A stretch of DNA of 64,000 nt from Forficula auricularia (Eukaryota; Arthropoda; Insecta; Dermaptera; Forficulidae): positions 3,545,445 through 3,609,444 of the forward strand of contig JALMQS010000089.1 of assembly GCA_024734495.1 (NCBI GenBank), given 5' to 3'. Below the pieces are notes generated by a model, which made no database searches, was not told the DNA's origin, and worked only from the letters and a program-made list of their open reading frames with translations. Below are positions 45,001 through 51,000 of the stretch, piece after piece. A program made the position numbers and the translations under genes. The stretch's first letter is position 1, and each line of letters begins with the position of its first letter.

Positions 45001-48000
45001 AGATAATTAAAAAAATAAAAAAAATAAAAAAAAATAAATCTAATAAATTAAATAAAATAGCTATGCAGGGAAATTGGATGTCGACCCTATCAAGTTTATT
45101 AATACATTATATTATCAAAATATTAATTTCATTAGGAAAGTCGATAGGTGAAGAAGGTTGACCTAAGTCGGGATCTTGTACTATAAAAAAATCTCAAATT
45201 GCCTGGATATTACTTTTTTAATCGCATCACCATTAACAGCAGTAAAATTACGAAAAAAAATTTATTGCTTAGATGCATATTCTGTATCGTTATTGTTGTT
45301 ATTACTATTACTGTTTGGAGTGTAATAACCCATCTTGTTTAAAAAATACCAGTATTACTTCAAATGTTTCAGTCTTTTGTATTTTCTGCTCTATGAGGCG
45401 ACTCGCCTGAGAGCATCATTAAATAAATAAATTAATTAATAATGACATGGTGGAATCGAGTTTAAATTAAAAATATCCACCAATTTCCATCAAATACTGG
45501 AGGAATAAACATTATAGAATAATTTTTTGAAGTTTGGACTATTATACTAGTATCCATTGATGAAGGCGTGGATAAGGAATTGAATTAAAATCAAAAATAG
45601 CGAGCGATTCCAGTCTATGTCCTGGTCTAATATTGGAGGAATACATATTTATAAAATTTCGGCTATTATAATTAATGAAGAACCAATGGTGAAGATAAAA
45701 AAAATGGATTTAATGAAGAACAAAAAAATATCGAAAAAGAAAAGTATCAAAATGGGATTATTGAAGAAAATTAAGAAGAAAAATAAAGACAAATTCAAAG
45801 TTTCGGTTTTTAGAAGTACCCATTGATAAATCAGGGAACTTCTTTATAACCGACAATTCCAGGTGATTTTTTTACTTTCACTTATTGCATTATCATTATA
45901 TGATAATTGATGATATATGTGAAAGTTTTAAATTCTTCAAAACCAATATTGATCTCAGATAAGTAATTAATATCTAAACAAAAATAGGGAAAATTGTATG
46001 TTCAAAAAAATAATTTTTAAGAAAAAAATAAAACAGACTTCAAAAAACGAAATGGAACAAATAAAGGTATAAAATAATTATTATCTTATTTAGTTACAAC
46101 CAAACGACGAAATATTAACATGAAATTACTTTTTGAAGTCGGTGCCAAACATATACCTTTTATGAATCGCACTCGACGGATCTTACTTAGTACGTTTGGA
46201 GGGTATGCTCGCTTATAGGTATAGTTTGTTTGGTGCCGACTTCAAAAAGTAATTTCATGTTAATATTTCGTCGTTTAGTTGTAACTAAATAAGATAATAA
46301 TTATTTTATACCTTTTAGTGTATTTTATTTGTTGCATTTAATTTTTTGAAGTCGGTTTTATTTTTCTTAAAAATTATTTTTATTTTTCTCTTTTTAGTGA
46401 TGTTATTAATAGTGATTAAATCATCAGAACTTGACCAAATTAATATGGCACCATCCCTAAGATATCACTTTTCCAATAAAAAAGAATCATCGAAATCGGT
46501 TCATAAACAAAGAAGTTAGGCCTAAACAAACCTAACAAAAAAGGTCTAATACCTATGAAAAAAAAATGGGACCAATCGGAAGCTAGACTGGACTAGGACA
46601 AGGAAAAAAATTTTTGTCGGCCTGTGTTATAAAAACGGCGAACAATAGAGATGCCGTTTTAACCTTGAAAAAAATGTTAGTAATGCAGTAATGCATTTAA
46701 TTTTGTATAATTCTATAATTTTCCAATATATTTCAAAGATGATTTTTCAGTTGAGCCTAGTACTCATATAAGTAGTCACACACATGAGAATACAATTTTG
46801 TTACATTTTACATTCCGTTTTTGAGGATATTTAAGTGTGTGTGTGTGTGAGTTAGAGTGAGTGGTTAAAGCGTAAAAGTAATATACCTATTCGTAGTTGT
46901 ATACAAATATATATCTACATTTATTTAAAGTAAGTAGCATTCAATTTATTTAAGGTAGTTGTTTCGCGACAATACTAGCAAAAAGTTAATGCTAGAATAT
47001 ATAGAACAGGCAATAAGGATTCATAATTCATAAGCCCAAAACTTTTTACTGCTTATGTACCACTACTAGCCAATCCCGTGCTCGTTTGACAAATCTGGCA
47101 ACATTATCCGAGCTTGAATATTTTTATCATAGAAATGACAGCTAAAATACATTATAAAGGTAGATTTATTAAACAAAAAGTTCTTAATAAACGATTAAAA
47201 GCTGTTGCGACAATGGTTGAAGCGAAAAAAAGTATCAAAGTTAATCCACTTTTTAGGTTAAATATATGCGTTGTTGCCATCTTGTTTTTAGAGTAAATTT
47301 TCCATTATACATTTTTCATTATTATCTCAAAAACTGTGTTCTATCAATTAAAATTTTCTTAAAAAATGTATTAGTTATTGTTTAATGTTGGTTTAGTTTT
47401 TTATAACAATGGTAAGAAGAGTTTCTTAATTATAATTAAATATGTATGTATGTAAACTTTCCAATATCCCGTATAGTGAAATGTATAACCCTGAAAAACA
47501 ATATCTTTAGAATTTAATATCTCCGGAACTATATTGTTCATAAATTTCGTTTTGCCACCAATCGATGCAAATTAATTAAATAATAATCTGTCTAAATTTC
47601 ATAAAAATCCTAAGAAAACCCCTATGGCGAAACAACTACCTTAAATAATTTTTATTACTTAAAACTTACAATGTATTATTATGAAGGAAAAAGAATACTG
47701 TGTCGTTTTTTTTTATGAAAATGATGAGAGAATATATTTTCTAATTTGTTTGTATGTAATTTTAAATTAGTTAAAAGTTAATTTGATTTTTTTTATTGTA
47801 ATAAAAAATATATGATGGGGGGGGCGCCATTTTATCATTTCGCACAGGGCGATGTAATATCACGCTATGGCTTTGTTCTTAAACAAAAGAAATATTAATT
47901 ATGAGCAGGATTCAAAATATATATTTCGGGTGACTAGATAATGTGACCATATGGGACCATATGCTGTCCACACCGAGAGCAAAAATGTCCCGCTTTTGCA

Positions 48001-51000
48001 AACAGACCAGATTTATATACACTGAGAAAAAAATGTGAATTTATAGAAAAATCATAAAAGATCTTTTTTGTAGTGGCTCAATTCCCTACAAAAGTCAGTT
48101 CTGATCTTATCGATAACTTAATTCATTCATGATCATGAGTTATAAAATTCCAAATTTAAAAGTTTTTTTTTTAAGTTATTTAAACGTGAAATAGAAAATC
48201 GCCAAACAAAGTCTATTAGATCATTTAAAATAAAGAAATAGATTAACTGTAGTAAGAATATTTAGTTATCCCAAATAAATTTTTCACGCCTAAACCACTG
48301 AACGGATTTTTATGAAATAGGCTACTTTTTTTAGCGAATATAAAACTGAAGGGGGTGAAATCTGAAATAGGGTTTGAAAGTTTGTATGAGGAACCAATTA
48401 TTTCTCAAGTTAAGGATATAAAAATTCATCATAATTATACTTTTGATAAGAAATAAAGAATATTTCTGCTTTTAAGTACCAGCTATTCTTAGTTTGGGGT
48501 CAAATGGTCGTGTGTGAATTGTCCGAAAATTATTTTTATAAATTTTTTTTTTATTTATATACAAAATTCCGTAAGCGTCCAGCTCTGACATAAAAAAAAA
48601 ATTGGTCACGTTACGACTAGATTATATTGAGAAGTTTACATTGAGGGACTAAATAAATATTTTATATATGTTTCACAAAGAAAAGAAATATAGATTATGG
48701 GCAAGAGTCAATATATATTTCGGGCAAAGAGTCCATCTTGAGGAGTTTACATTGAAGGATTAAATATAAAATATAAACTCCTGAAGATGGATGGGCTCGT
48801 CGTCCGAAATAGATGTCGAGTCTTGATCACACGACCAATAAATATTTCTTTTATTTGTGAAACCTACCTAGTAATCTAATTTTAATTTCATCAAAAGCGT
48901 TAAAAATGGCCTATTTATCGAAAAAGTCTATTTTTTGTAATTATGATATATTCTAAACTATGGAAATGATAATTTGTTGTTTGTTGCAAATTGAGAAGTT
49001 TGCAAAACAATTCCGATGGTACAAAGAAAGGGATGAATTTCTAACGGGTCTTTAGTGGGGCGAGTGAGAAAAGGTCTCTGGTGGAGTTTTTTTGTCTAAA
49101 AGGGCTTTAGAAAATGGCGATGACAAAGCACTTTGCTCAAGGTCAAAACAGGAAAGGGAGTTTATAATAGAAGGTGGCATTTTTCCTTTCAGAGGACTTA
49201 GAAAAATAGCAAACGAAAGCAAGGTTAAAAGACAAAGGGACTCTAATAATATAATATAGCAAAATTAAATAAAATATTGTTTTTTTTATAATTATAAAAT
49301 ATTATTGAATCGCAATTAGTAATTTTGTTTTAAATAAGCTTGGAGGAAAAAGTGAATATTCGATAAGCATATAGGTACATATTATGTATTTAATTGAAAA
49401 TCTTTTCTTTTGCCGAGAGTAGCAGAGTTGTTGATTCACAAGAGAAAGAAACAAAGAGGTTGCCCTCTGCTTGATACAAATAAACATACACACATATATA
49501 TCGAAATAATATATATCTGTACATATATTATTTATTTGAGACTATAGTTTCGAAGGCCTGGCTCCCATCATCAGTCTTTTTAATTATAAATATTATTTTT
49601 CGTGGATTCAGTATCGCGTGGATATTGAAAATTTCTTCCCTTTCTCTTTTTTTCTTTCTTTCTCAGCTGAGAAAGAGGGAGAAAGGGAAGAAATTTTCAA
49701 TATCCACGCTGATACTGAATCCATAAAAACTAGTATTTATAATTAAAAAGACTGATGATGGGGGGCCAAGCCTTCGAAACTATAGTCTCAAACAATAAAA
49801 ATAATATATATACAGATATATAATTTCGATATATATGTGTGTATGTTTATTTGCATCAACCAGAGGACAACCTCTTTGTTTCTCTTTGTGGACATATTAT
49901 GTATATTCAGTAGTGGGTTTATTAGGCCTAGGTCCGTGAGGCCCGGGGCAAAAAGGGAGAGATAATTCAAATTAAAAATTGATTTGGATTTGTTTTATTA
50001 TAAATGGATGGAAAGTTTTTAGTAAATTTTATTGTCTATCGAGGCTAAATTAGTGCAAGAAATTGATTACGGCGATATAATCGACGTTTTCGCTCAAACC
50101 AAAGCTAGAAAGAAGAAATTGATCTCATAAGTTGATTAAAAAAATGTATTTACTATTTATTACGAAAAATTATATTTGAATTAGTAACTTATATTAGAAA
50201 TTATTTTTGAAAAATTTATGTAAACCAATAAACAGTTATATTTTTGAACCGTAAGTTCTGAAGATACAGAAGCAAAAATCTGATCAGTTCTTTGTAAAAT
50301 TGCAATCACTTTGGCACCAAAACAAACTTTCTATGAACTTGCGTTCTCGAACTATTGAAATACCGGAACAGACAGAAAGGAAAATTATGCTTGAAAAAGA
50401 TTTTTTTTCCTTTGTGTCTTGTTCCGGTATTTACAATAGTTCGAGATGCAAGCTCATAGAAAGTTTGTATAGTTCATGAAGTTTGTTTGCGTGCCAAAAT
50501 AATTGTAATTTCACAAAGAACTGATCAGATTTTTGGACTCTCTATCTTCAGAACAAAGAAATAGAAGTCCGCCGGGAACGCTTATACTGGTCCAATGATT
50601 CAGAATCAATTAATTTTCTACGATAATTTAGTTATAAGTGCTTTATCTCTGTGTGTTAGCTGATAATAATAAGAGTAGGCGGCAGATTATAAGTGATTCA
50701 ACTATTTGCGCAGCTTGGGCCAGAGTCCCCGGCTCGAATGTGGTCAACCAGACCCCGTTTAAAAATATAATTGGATTCCTAATTAATAATAAATATTTTA
50801 TCAACCAAAAGATGAATTATATGCATTTCTTATAAAGTAAATTAGTAATAATAATAATTAAGGAAAAATTTGTATTAATGATGCAATTTTCCTTGTTTGT
50901 ATTAATAGAAAAGAATATAAATTGAAGAAAAAAGAATATATATTATTGATTAGGAATATATATAATAATAGTAAAGAATAAATAAAAGGTAAAAAAGTTA

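Larger units (their letters stand above)
49430..49890. repeat. 460-bp palindrome with almost no spacer
   Basis: Inverted arms from ACAAAGAGGTTGCCCTCTG to TTTCTTTCTTTCTCAGC meet at CAGCTGAG, with differences at only a few sites. Each arm carries a hammerhead-like core. The absence of a spacer suggests snap-back synthesis or very recent inversion. Confidence 0.9.

Noticed and set aside
45617..45826. Lys-rich frame
   Set aside because: A-rich composition alone explains the KK-rich translation; located in intron 1 on the opposite strand.
50247..50560. Ends starting CTGAAGA considered as hammerhead cores
   Set aside because: There is no GAAA partner or stem II next to either end, so only the seven-base word matches.
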